From Pantoea sp. At-9b (GTDB lineage: Bacteria > Pseudomonadota > Gammaproteobacteria > Enterobacterales > Enterobacteriaceae), in NCBI RefSeq assembly GCF_000175935.2, contig NC_014837.1, positions 3,658,001 to 3,722,000 of the forward strand: a stretch of DNA of 64,000 bases, given 5' to 3'. The position numbers were made by a program, and so were the translations under genes. Under the pieces are notes generated by a model. That model searched no databases. It saw only the letters and a program-made list of their open reading frames with translations, and was not told the DNA's origin. This document shows positions 55,949-63,306 of the stretch, piece after piece (the first letter of the stretch is position 1; each line of letters starts with the position of its first letter).

Positions 55949-57508
55949 ATGCAAATACTGACTTCGCGACAACACCGATTAGTAAAACTGCTGTTGCAGC
56001 AGGCCGCACCGCAGCCGCTCAAGCAACTGGCGCAGCAACTCGGCGTATCCGAAAAAACCATCTACCGCGACCTACAATGGCTGGAAAACTGGCTGAGCAA
56101 CTGGGCGATGGTGCTGGAGAAAACCCCTGGCCGTGGCGTGCGCTTGCGGGTTGATGATGTTCAGCAACGCCTGCAACTGGAGCAGCAGCTGAATGGTGAT
56201 GACAACAGCGAAGCGCTGAGCCACAACAACCGTCGGGTAAAAATTGCCTCCCAGTTGCTGAGTGATGCCCCGCGCGAAACCTCAATCAGCAAGTTGTCCG
56301 AACGCTATTTTATTAGCCATGCCTCCATTGTGAATGACCTGAAAGTGATTGAGGAGTGGTTGCAACCGCTGGGATTAACCCTGGCGCGCGGCCCGGGCGG
56401 CACGCATATCGAGGGGAATGAACAGACGCTGCGCCAGGCGATGGTGTCGCTGATTAATGATGTGATGCAGCAAAACGTAGCCGGCACACCGCTATTGCCA
56501 CGGCTCGATCCCGGCAGCCATCAGGCGCTGGTGCATTACTTCGGTGATGAGGATGTGGCCTTTGTCCAGGCGCTGCTGCAACAGATGGAGCAGCAACTGA
56601 GCTACCCGCTGGGCGATGCCTGGTATCTCAATCTTTGTACCCACATATTGATCATGATGCACCGCATGGCGCAGGGAAACGTGCTGGCGTTGCAGACGCT
56701 GCTGGCGGCGCAGGATCTGGATAAACGCATCCTGACCATCGCCCAGCAGATGGTTACGCAGATTGAGGCTCGCATCGGCTGTGCACTTCCTGCCGACGAG
56801 GTCGGGTTTATTTATCAATATATCGTCTCCTCCGGCATTGTGGTGGAGGAACGCGGCGATCACGCACCGCTGCATAATCAATTTTCTACTGCTGAATCCG
56901 TCAAAATAACCTGTGAATTAATTGATCGCTTCTCGGCTTTTATTCAGCAAGATTTATCTCAGGACCGTTTATTATTTGACGGACTGCTGGTGCATATTAA
57001 GCCGTTATTAAATCGCCTTAAATATCACATCCATATTCGCAATCCGTTGCTGGAAGATATTCAGCAAGAAATGAAAGAAATATTTTCACTGACGCAACAA
57101 GCCATGCAGCTGACAGCGCGCACTTTCGATCTCTCACCGGTCGCCGATGACGAAATTGGTTACCTTTGCGTCCATTTTCAGGCCGCGCTGGAACGACAAA
57201 TCGCCCATAAACGCATTCTGGTGGTGTGCTCCAGCGGAGTGGGTACATCGCATCTGCTGAAAAGTCGCATTCTGCGGGCCTTTCCGGACTGGGAAATCGC
57301 GGGCGTGGTGTCAGCCAGCAATCACGCGGCATTTTGCCAGCGCGAAACGGTGGATTTGGTGATTACCACCATTCACCTCACCTGCGGTGCCATCCCCAGC
57401 GTGTATGTCAGTGCATTTTTTAACGATGACGATATCCGGCGGGTTACCGACGCCATGATTGGCAGCCAGCTGCCACAGGGGACGAGTTGCGTCCTGGCTG
57501 AACATTAA
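55949..57508 (+). CDS. PRD-containing transcriptional regulator of a PTS operon
   Basis: A 519-residue regulator of the MtlR/LicR type. In order: a DeoR-like HTH (about residues 5-60; LAQQLGVSEKTIYRDLQWL), a second HTH (about 85-145), two PRD domains (about 170-275 and 285-395) with phosphorylatable histidines, and an EIIB-Gat-like domain (about 405-495) with the cysteine in VVCSSGVGTSHLL. The usual C-terminal EIIA domain is absent. It probably activates the downstream PTS genes according to their phosphorylation state. IIA starts 18 bp after its stop. Confidence 0.9.
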   Translation: MQILTSRQHRLVKLLLQQAAPQPLKQLAQQLGVSEKTIYRDLQWLENWLSNWAMVLEKTPGRGVRLRVDDVQQRLQLEQQLNGDDNSEALSHNNRRVKIASQLLSDAPRETSISKLSERYFISHASIVNDLKVIEEWLQPLGLTLARGPGGTHIEGNEQTLRQAMVSLINDVMQQNVAGTPLLPRLDPGSHQALVHYFGDEDVAFVQALLQQMEQQLSYPLGDAWYLNLCTHILIMMHRMAQGNVLALQTLLAAQDLDKRILTIAQQMVTQIEARIGCALPADEVGFIYQYIVSSGIVVEERGDHAPLHNQFSTAESVKITCELIDRFSAFIQQDLSQDRLLFDGLLVHIKPLLNRLKYHIHIRNPLLEDIQQEMKEIFSLTQQAMQLTARTFDLSPVADDEIGYLCVHFQAALERQIAHKRILVVCSSGVGTSHLLKSRILRAFPDWEIAGVVSASNHAAFCQRETVDLVITTIHLTCGAIPSVYVSAFFNDDDIRRVTDAMIGSQLPQGTSCVLAEH

Positions 57509-57526
57509 TTGAATGAGGTCTGACAG

Positions 57527-57997
57527 ATGGATATTTCCCGCATTCTGACGCCGCGCCGCGTCAATCTGGCCCTGACTGCCACCAGCAAAGAAGAAGTGAT
57601 TAATGAGCTGACCGAGTTGCTGTATCAGGAGGGTGCCATCAGCGATCGTGAAGCGTTTATCGCCGACGTCTGGCTGCGTGAAGCAGAAGGCTCGACCGGA
57701 TTTGAAAACCATATCGCCATCCCGCACGGCAAATCCGCCGCCGTGCGGCAAACCACCTTAGCCATTGGCCGCACCCAACAGGATATTCCGTGGGAAACGC
57801 TCGATGGCAGCCAGGTGCGCTGCATCATCCTGTTCGCGGTGCGACTGGAGGATCAGAACACTACCCATATTCGCCTGTTGTCGCAGGTGGCCAGTGCGCT
57901 GGCCGATGATGAGGTGATTGCCCAACTGCTGGCGGAAAACGACCCCAGCAATATCATCCGGCTGTTTAGTCAGTACGCCGAAACCGACCTCTGTTAA
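57527..57997 (+). CDS. PTS fructose-family EIIA component
   Basis: A 156-residue cytosolic phosphocarrier of the mannitol/fructose IIA family. The phosphorylated histidine lies in GFENHIAIPHGKSAAVR. It takes phosphate from HPr and passes it to IIB. Second gene of the regulator-IIA-IIB-IIC-aldolase operon, separated from IIB by 22 bp with a GAGGTGA ribosome site. Confidence 0.92.
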   Translation: MDISRILTPRRVNLALTATSKEEVINELTELLYQEGAISDREAFIADVWLREAEGSTGFENHIAIPHGKSAAVRQTTLAIGRTQQDIPWETLDGSQVRCIILFAVRLEDQNTTHIRLLSQVASALADDEVIAQLLAENDPSNIIRLFSQYAETDLC

Positions 57998-58019
57998 CCC
58001 TACTCTTCTGAGGTGACAC

Positions 58020-58334
58020 ATGAACATTGTCTGTGTAGCGGCCTGCACGGCAGGCATCGCGCATACCTACATTGCGCGCGAAAAACTGATTAAGGGCGCC
58101 CATGCACTGGGCCACACCATCCACGTCGAAACCCAGGGCACCATTGGCACTGAGACGGAGCTGACGCGTGAAGCGATCGCCGCAGCCGATGTGGTGATCC
58201 TCGCCGTTGACGTCAAGATCAAGGGCGAGGAGCGCTTTCAGGGCAAACCTATTGTGAGGGTCAAAACCGAAGTGGTGATCAAATCACCGGTGAAATTCCT
58301 CGAAAAAGTGGCGGATTCACTGGCGCGCGCCTGA
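58020..58334 (+). CDS. PTS fructose-family EIIB component
   Basis: A 104-residue cytosolic domain of the fructose IIB type. The phosphocysteine lies in VAACTAGIAHTYIAREKL, close to the CPTGIAHT motif of the family with Ala-Cys-Thr-Ala in place of Cys-Pro-Thr-Gly context. It receives phosphate from IIA and phosphorylates the sugar as it passes IIC. Confidence 0.92.
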   Translation: MNIVCVAACTAGIAHTYIAREKLIKGAHALGHTIHVETQGTIGTETELTREAIAAADVVILAVDVKIKGEERFQGKPIVRVKTEVVIKSPVKFLEKVADSLARA

Positions 58335-58345
58335 GGAGATCCATC

Positions 58346-59437
58346 ATGAGTGATAACAAACGTCAGTACGGCCAAGAGATCAAAGGCCACCTGCTCACCG
58401 GCATTTCCTGGATGATCCCGCTGATCGTCGCCGCCGGGATCTGCATCGCCCTCGGCCAGGTGATTGGTGGCCCGGACGTCGGGAAACAGACCGGTACCCT
58501 CGCCTGGATGTTGAACCAGATTGGCGGCTGGGGGATGGGGTTGATCGTGCCACTGATTAGCGCGGCGATCGCGTATTCGATCGCCGATCGTCCCGGCTTT
58601 GCCCCGGGTCTGATCGTCGGCTTTATCTGCGGCCAGATCGGCACCGGCTTTATCGGCGGCATTCTCGGTGGCTTCCTCGTTGGTTATACCGTGTTGCTGT
58701 TACGCCGCACCATCAAGCTGCCGCAGTCGATGCAGGGACTGATGCCGATTATGGTGCTGCCGCTGCTCAGTACCATCATCGCCGGGCTGTTGATGATGAC
58801 CTTTATCGGCCAGCCGATTGTCTGGTTGCAGAAGACGCTGATTCATCTGCTGGAATCGATGCAGGGAGGGTCGAAGTTTGTCATGGGTGCCATTCTCGGC
58901 GCGATGGCCACCTTCGACTTTGGCGGGCCGATCAATAAAACCATGTCGCTGTTCGCCGACGGCATGTTGGTGGATGGTATCTACGGGCCAGAAGCTGTGA
59001 AGTTTGTCGGCTCGATCATCCCACCGTTTGGCATCACCCTCTCCTTCCTGCTGACCCGACATAAGTACACCAAAGCGGAGAAAGAGGCGCTGAAAGCCGC
59101 CTTCCCGATGGGCATCTGCATGATTACCGAAGGGGTGATCCCGATTGCGGCCCGTGACCTGCTGCGCGTGGTGGCCAGCTGTGTCGTCGCCTCGGCGATT
59201 GCTGGCGGGCTGATTATGGTGTGGGGCGTGGAGGCACCGGTGCCACACGGCGGGATGTTTGTGGTGCCGCTGTTTACCAAGCCCTGGCTGTTCTGTCTGG
59301 CACTCGGCATTGGCACCGTGGTGTGCGGCGTGATGCTGTCGCTGATGAAGAAAACCGTGACCCAGGCGGATGAAGAGTTCGACGATGTGGAAGCGCCCGG
59401 CGTCCGCGATGAAGAGATCAAATTCACACTGGAATAA
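58346..59437 (+). CDS. PTS fructose-family EIIC permease
   Basis: A 363-residue membrane permease with about nine or ten helices. Family blocks are DRPGFAPGLIVGFICGQIGTG (first 20 residues shown in part), LGAMATFDFGGPINKTMS and ITEGVIPIAARDLLRV. It takes up a ketose or sugar alcohol while IIB phosphorylates it. The chain is short because IIA and IIB are separate proteins. It lies 11 bp after IIB and 9 bp before the first aldolase. Confidence 0.9.
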   Translation: MSDNKRQYGQEIKGHLLTGISWMIPLIVAAGICIALGQVIGGPDVGKQTGTLAWMLNQIGGWGMGLIVPLISAAIAYSIADRPGFAPGLIVGFICGQIGTGFIGGILGGFLVGYTVLLLRRTIKLPQSMQGLMPIMVLPLLSTIIAGLLMMTFIGQPIVWLQKTLIHLLESMQGGSKFVMGAILGAMATFDFGGPINKTMSLFADGMLVDGIYGPEAVKFVGSIIPPFGITLSFLLTRHKYTKAEKEALKAAFPMGICMITEGVIPIAARDLLRVVASCVVASAIAGGLIMVWGVEAPVPHGGMFVVPLFTKPWLFCLALGIGTVVCGVMLSLMKKTVTQADEEFDDVEAPGVRDEEIKFTLE

Positions 59438-59446
59438 GGAGCCACC

Positions 59447-60298
59447 ATGTTTGCCATGATGAATGACCTGATTCAGGCCGCCGCACAGCAGCAATACGCG
59501 GTGCTGGCCATTAACTGTTTCAACCTGGAGACCACGCGCGCAGCGATTCAGGCTGCCGAACAGCAGCGCGCGCCATTGATCCTTAATGTTTATCAGGGAC
59601 ATAGCGCGCATTTTCCCCCGCCAGTGGCGGTACCGCTGGTGCGGGCATTGGCTGAGAGCGCGACGGTGCCGGTGGCACTGGCCCTCGACCACGGTAAAGC
59701 GTTCCCACTGATCGGTCAGGCGTTTCGCGCCGGGTTTACCGGCCTGATGATCGATGCCTCCTCCGAGCCACTGGCGGAGAACATTCGTCAAACGGCGCAG
59801 GTGGTGAAGATGGCACACACCGCCGGGGTATGTGTCGAGGGCGAGCTGGGCCATATCGCCGATGCCCCAACCTACGAGCTGGCCGATGCGGCGGTGAAGA
59901 TGACCCAGGTCGACGATGTGCTGCCGTTCGTTGAGCAGACACACATTGACCTGCTGGCGGTGTCGGTGGGTACCGCGCATGGACTGTACCCGGCGGGCGT
60001 CAAACCGAAGATCGACTTCCAGCGCTTGCAGGAACTGCACGCCGTGTCGCCATTGCCGCTGGCATTGCATGGAGGATCGGGCACCCCAGCCGAGGATCTG
60101 CGTCGCGTCAGCCAGTTTGGGGTCGCGAAGATCAACGTGGGTGCGGCGGTATTTGATGCCGGTAAGCACGCGTTGCAACAGGCGCTCAAACAGCATCCCC
60201 ATGCCGAGCTGGCGGATTTGCTCGGGTTGATGGAATCCGCCTGCCGCGAAGTGGTGGCCGAGTATCTGAGCTGGTCGGGTTCGGCCAACCGGGTTTAA
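59447..60298 (+). CDS. Class II ketose-bisphosphate aldolase, copy 1
   Basis: A 283-residue zinc aldolase of the fructose/tagatose-bisphosphate family (FbaA/GatY/KbaY). Zinc ligands and catalytic residues are visible in ALALDHGKAF, VEGELGHIA, VGTAHGLYP and LALHGGSGTP. It probably splits the bisphosphate formed from the PTS sugar into two trioses. No sugar-phosphate kinase lies in the operon, so the second phosphate must come from an enzyme elsewhere. The neighbouring gene encodes a second, clearly different aldolase. Confidence 0.9.
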   Translation: MFAMMNDLIQAAAQQQYAVLAINCFNLETTRAAIQAAEQQRAPLILNVYQGHSAHFPPPVAVPLVRALAESATVPVALALDHGKAFPLIGQAFRAGFTGLMIDASSEPLAENIRQTAQVVKMAHTAGVCVEGELGHIADAPTYELADAAVKMTQVDDVLPFVEQTHIDLLAVSVGTAHGLYPAGVKPKIDFQRLQELHAVSPLPLALHGGSGTPAEDLRRVSQFGVAKINVGAAVFDAGKHALQQALKQHPHAELADLLGLMESACREVVAEYLSWSGSANRV

Positions 60299-60314
60299 GA
60301 CCGGGTATGACACC

Positions 60315-60336
60315 GTAGCGGCGCGATTTATCGCGC
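60315..60336 (+). repeat. Single family B repeat between the two aldolase genes
   Basis: One 22-bp unit starting GTAGCGGCGCGATTT, 16 bp after the first aldolase stop. It forms the GCGCGA/TCGCGC hairpin without a T tract and could reduce expression of the second aldolase. Confidence 0.85.
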
Positions 60337-60431
60337 GGATAACGGAAGACAGAAATTTTCCCAATTTTATTCATCATCGGGCCGGCGTTGCCGTCGACCC
60401 TGACTAAACATCACCTTAAGGAAAACATAAC

Positions 60432-61295
60432 ATGTTGATTTCTATGAAAGAGATGTTGGAACCCACCCGTGAAAACCGTTTCGCCATCGGCGCATTTAAC
60501 GTCGCAGATAGCTGCTTTATCCGCGCGGTGGTGGAGGAAGCCGAGGCGACACAAACCCCGGCGATCATCTCCATTCACCCCAGCGAGCTGGAATTCGTTA
60601 CCGATGCGTTCTTTGGCTACGTCCGTGAACGCACGCTGAAAAGCACCGTTCCCTTCACCCTGCACCTTGACCACGGCGCGTCCATCGCTCAGGTGCTGCG
60701 TGCCATCCAGTGCGGCTTTACCTCGGTGATGATCGACGGTTCACTGCTGCCGTATGAAGAGAATGTGGCGCTGACCAAAGAGGTGGTGAAACTGGCGCAT
60801 GCGGTCGGCGTCTCCGTCGAGGGCGAACTGGGCACCATCGGCGATACCGGCACCACGGTGGAAGGTGGCGTCAGTAAGGTGATCTACACCGAACCGGCGC
60901 AGGCCGAGGATTTTGTCCAGCGTACCGGCGTCGACACCCTGGCGGTAGCGATTGGCACCGCGCACGGCATCTATCCCAAAGATATGAAGCCGGAGTTGCA
61001 GATGCATATTCTCAGGGACATTTCGCAGCGTCTGAGCATCCCGTTAGTGCTGCATGGCGGCTCCGCAAACCCGGATGCGGAAATTGCCGAAGCGGTGACG
61101 CTGGGGGTGGGAAAAATCAATATCTCCAGTGACATGAAGTTTGCCTACTTCCAGAAAGTTCGCGAGATCCTCGCACGCGAAACCTGGTGGGACCCGAATG
61201 TCATCTACCCGGATGCGATTGCCGCAGCAAAAGCGGTGATTCGCTACAAGATGAACCTGTTTGGTGGATTGGGTAAAGCCAGTTTGTATCGTTAA
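60432..61295 (+). CDS. Class II ketose-bisphosphate aldolase, copy 2
   Basis: A 287-residue zinc aldolase paralogue, only partly similar to copy 1. It carries LHLDHGASI, VEGELGTIG, IGTAHGIYP and LHGGSANPD; the last differs from the usual GGSG(T)P by alanine. It is set apart from copy 1 by 133 bp including a family B repeat, so it may be separately regulated. Substrate stereochemistry (fructose or tagatose 1,6-bisphosphate) cannot be settled by eye. A family B inverted pair follows its stop. Confidence 0.9.
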   Translation: MLISMKEMLEPTRENRFAIGAFNVADSCFIRAVVEEAEATQTPAIISIHPSELEFVTDAFFGYVRERTLKSTVPFTLHLDHGASIAQVLRAIQCGFTSVMIDGSLLPYEENVALTKEVVKLAHAVGVSVEGELGTIGDTGTTVEGGVSKVIYTEPAQAEDFVQRTGVDTLAVAIGTAHGIYPKDMKPELQMHILRDISQRLSIPLVLHGGSANPDAEIAEAVTLGVGKINISSDMKFAYFQKVREILARETWWDPNVIYPDAIAAAKAVIRYKMNLFGGLGKASLYR

Positions 61296-61297
61296 TT

Positions 61298-61353
61298 GCG
61301 CAATAAATTGCGCCGCTACAGATTTTGCAGGGTAGCGGCGCGATTTATCGCGC
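61298..61353. repeat. Inverted pair of family B repeats after the PTS operon
   Basis: A degenerate reverse unit (61298-61319) and a perfect forward unit (61332-61353) are separated by 12 bp, in the opposite relative orientation to the pair at 46660-46731. It lies between the convergent second aldolase gene and the PheC-like gene. Confidence 0.85.
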
Positions 61354-61360
61354 GGTTTGG

Positions 61361-62128
61361 TTATTTGATCACACCCAACCACTGCTCGGCGATCCGCGCA
61401 TAATCGCCGGTGGCGGTGCTGAGATGCAGCCACTGATCAACGTATTGTTTCCAGCTCATATCATCACGCGGGATCATGTACGCCTTCTCGCCATACTGCA
61501 TCGGTTGATCCGGGTTAAGTGCACAGAGCTGCGGATAGTGTTTCTGCTGGAACAAGGCTTCCGACGCATCAGTGATCATCACATCGGCTTTGTTATCCAC
61601 CAACTGCTGAAAAATGGTGACGTTATCGTGGAACAGCGTCAGCGAAGCATTGGGCAGATGGCTGTGCACAAAGGCTTCATTGGTGCCACCTGCCGGTTCA
61701 ATCACCCTCACCTGCGGCTGGTTGATTTGTTCAATGGTTTGATACTTCGCTTTATCAGCGCAACGCACCAACGGGATTTTGCCATCCACGCCCAGTGGTT
61801 GAGCGAACCAGGCAATTTGCTGGCGCTTCAGGGTGACTGACACGCCACCCAGCGCGATATCGCAATGCTGCGCGACAAAATCTTCGCTGAGGGTTTTCCA
61901 TGTGGTGGGTACCCACTGCACTTTGGCACCGAGGCTTTCCGCCAGCGACTGCGCCATGCTGATATCTAACCCTTCATACTGCCCGTCACTGCGCAGATAG
62001 CTATACGGCTTGTAATCCCCGGTGGTACAGACTCTGAGCGTTTTGCTTTCGCGTACCTGATCAAGGTGAGATTGCGCCTGAGCGACGCCGCTGACCAGAA
62101 GTAACGCACTGAATAACATGGTTTTCAT
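61361..62128 (-). CDS. pheC: PheC-like periplasmic cyclohexadienyl dehydratase / solute-binding-fold protein
   Basis: A 255-residue exported protein with the amino-acid-binding-protein fold. The ATG at 62128 gives a signal peptide (MKTMLFSALLLVSGVAQAQ). The blocks CTTGDYKPYSYLRSDGQYEG, GGTNEAF, DNVTIFQQLVDNKADVMITD and YVDQWLHL closely resemble Pseudomonas PheC, a periplasmic enzyme that dehydrates prephenate or arogenate in phenylalanine synthesis. It could instead be an orphan binding protein, since no permease is adjacent. The resemblance to PheC over the whole length favours the enzyme. Confidence 0.7.
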   Translation of the reverse strand: MKTMLFSALLLVSGVAQAQSHLDQVRESKTLRVCTTGDYKPYSYLRSDGQYEGLDISMAQSLAESLGAKVQWVPTTWKTLSEDFVAQHCDIALGGVSVTLKRQQIAWFAQPLGVDGKIPLVRCADKAKYQTIEQINQPQVRVIEPAGGTNEAFVHSHLPNASLTLFHDNVTIFQQLVDNKADVMITDASEALFQQKHYPQLCALNPDQPMQYGEKAYMIPRDDMSWKQYVDQWLHLSTATGDYARIAEQWLGVIK

Positions 62129-62281
62129 TTTTCTTCTCTGTTTTGTGTTTGCATACCAATTGTTCCACACGCTGACGCATTATTGCGTTAAAAGCAAAAG
62201 TCTTGTGATCTGACACGCATTTTTCTGCGTGGTCCGCGCGCGTAGAGTGAGCGTTAATTTCTCATAAGGAGCGCATGCAGC

Positions 62282-62863
62282 ATGAGCAAAATTTTGATTA
62301 TCGACGGTGGTAAAACCTTCGCCCATTCGAAAGGGGAACTGAACCATACGCTAACCGAGGTGGCAGCCAGCCTGCTGCGCGATTTGGGCCATGAAGTCGA
62401 TATCACGGTGGCGGATAGCCACTACGTGGTGGCCGATGAAGTCCAAAAATATCTCGCCAGCGATGTGGTGATTTATCAAATGCCGGGCTGGTGGATGGGT
62501 GAACCCTGGACGGTGAAAAAATATATCGATGACGTGTTTACCGAAGGTCATGGCGCACTCTACGCCAGCGATGGCCGTAGCCGCTCAGACGCCAGCAAAC
62601 AATACGGCTCCGGCGGTTTGATCCAGGGTAAAAAATATATGCTGTCGCTGACCTGGAATGCGCCACTGGAAGCCTTTACCGATCCTGAGCAGTTCTTCGA
62701 AGGGGTTGGCGTTGATGGTGTGTATCTGCATTTCCATAAGGCCAATCAGTTCCTCGGTATGACCGGACTGCCGACCTTTATTTGTAATGACGTGATTAAA
62801 CAACCAGATGTGCCACGCGACATCGCACGTTATCGGACTCATCTCAGCCAAATTTTTGCTTAA
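62282..62863 (+). CDS. mdaB: NADPH:quinone oxidoreductase MdaB
   Basis: A 193-residue cytosolic FAD flavoprotein that reduces quinones by two electrons, avoiding radical semiquinones. It matches E. coli MdaB throughout (MPGWWMGEPWTVKKYIDDVF, KKYMLSLTWNAP, VYLHFHKANQFLGM). It is followed 31 bp later by ygiN, the usual pair. Upstream lies the PheC-like gene in divergent orientation. Confidence 0.96.
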   Translation: MSKILIIDGGKTFAHSKGELNHTLTEVAASLLRDLGHEVDITVADSHYVVADEVQKYLASDVVIYQMPGWWMGEPWTVKKYIDDVFTEGHGALYASDGRSRSDASKQYGSGGLIQGKKYMLSLTWNAPLEAFTDPEQFFEGVGVDGVYLHFHKANQFLGMTGLPTFICNDVIKQPDVPRDIARYRTHLSQIFA

Positions 62864-62894
62864 CTGTAAACACCACAGGAAAAAAGGACATCTC

Positions 62895-63206
62895 ATGCTG
62901 ACTGTCGTTGCAGAAATTTGTATCAAACCAGGACGTCGTGCCGCAGTACTGGAGGCGATTCATCGCCTGATCCCCACCGTGTTGCAGGAAGAGGGTTGTC
63001 ACCAATATGACGCGCTGGTGGATCATCAGGCGCAGGTGCCGTGGAAGCACAATTCCCCGGATTCGATTTTTATGCTGGAGCAGTGGGATTCGCTGCGTCA
63101 TCTGGAGCAACATCAGCAGATGCCGCATATGGATGCGCACCGCGCTATCATCAAAGATGATGTGGTCGATGTGAAGATTCTGGTGCTGGAAGCGGCGGAA
63201 AAATAA
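62895..63206 (+). CDS. ygiN: Quinol monooxygenase YgiN
   Basis: A 103-residue ABM-fold monooxygenase; E. coli YgiN oxidises menadiol back to menadione, forming a quinone cycle with MdaB. The ATG at 62895 follows AAAAAGGA, giving the E. coli length. The core blocks MLTVVAEICIKPGRRAAVLE and FMLEQWDSLRHLEQHQQMPH are diagnostic. The frame upstream of this ATG overlaps mdaB and is not coding. Confidence 0.94.
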   Translation: MLTVVAEICIKPGRRAAVLEAIHRLIPTVLQEEGCHQYDALVDHQAQVPWKHNSPDSIFMLEQWDSLRHLEQHQQMPHMDAHRAIIKDDVVDVKILVLEAAEK

Positions 63207-63228
63207 CAGCGCCGACTGCTGCTTATCT

Positions 63229-63306
63229 CCTTCTCCCGCTTGCGGGAGAAGGCCGGGATGAGGGAGTCAAACCGCACCAACCCCGCGTGATAAATCGCGC
63301 CGCTAC
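63229..63306. repeat. Composite A+B element between ygiN and the LysR gene
   Basis: A family A palindrome (CCTTCTCCCGC-TT-GCGGGAGAAGG) is joined through GGGATGAGGGAGTCA to a reverse family B unit at 63285-63306. The 78 bp align end to end with the 77 bp at 29034-29110. The B part contains the TAG stop codon of the LysR gene. Confidence 0.92.

Noticed and set aside
55756..56061. 101-codon minus-strand frame upstream of the PTS regulator
   Set aside because: It overlaps the regulator start, lacks a ribosome site and contains no recognisable domain.
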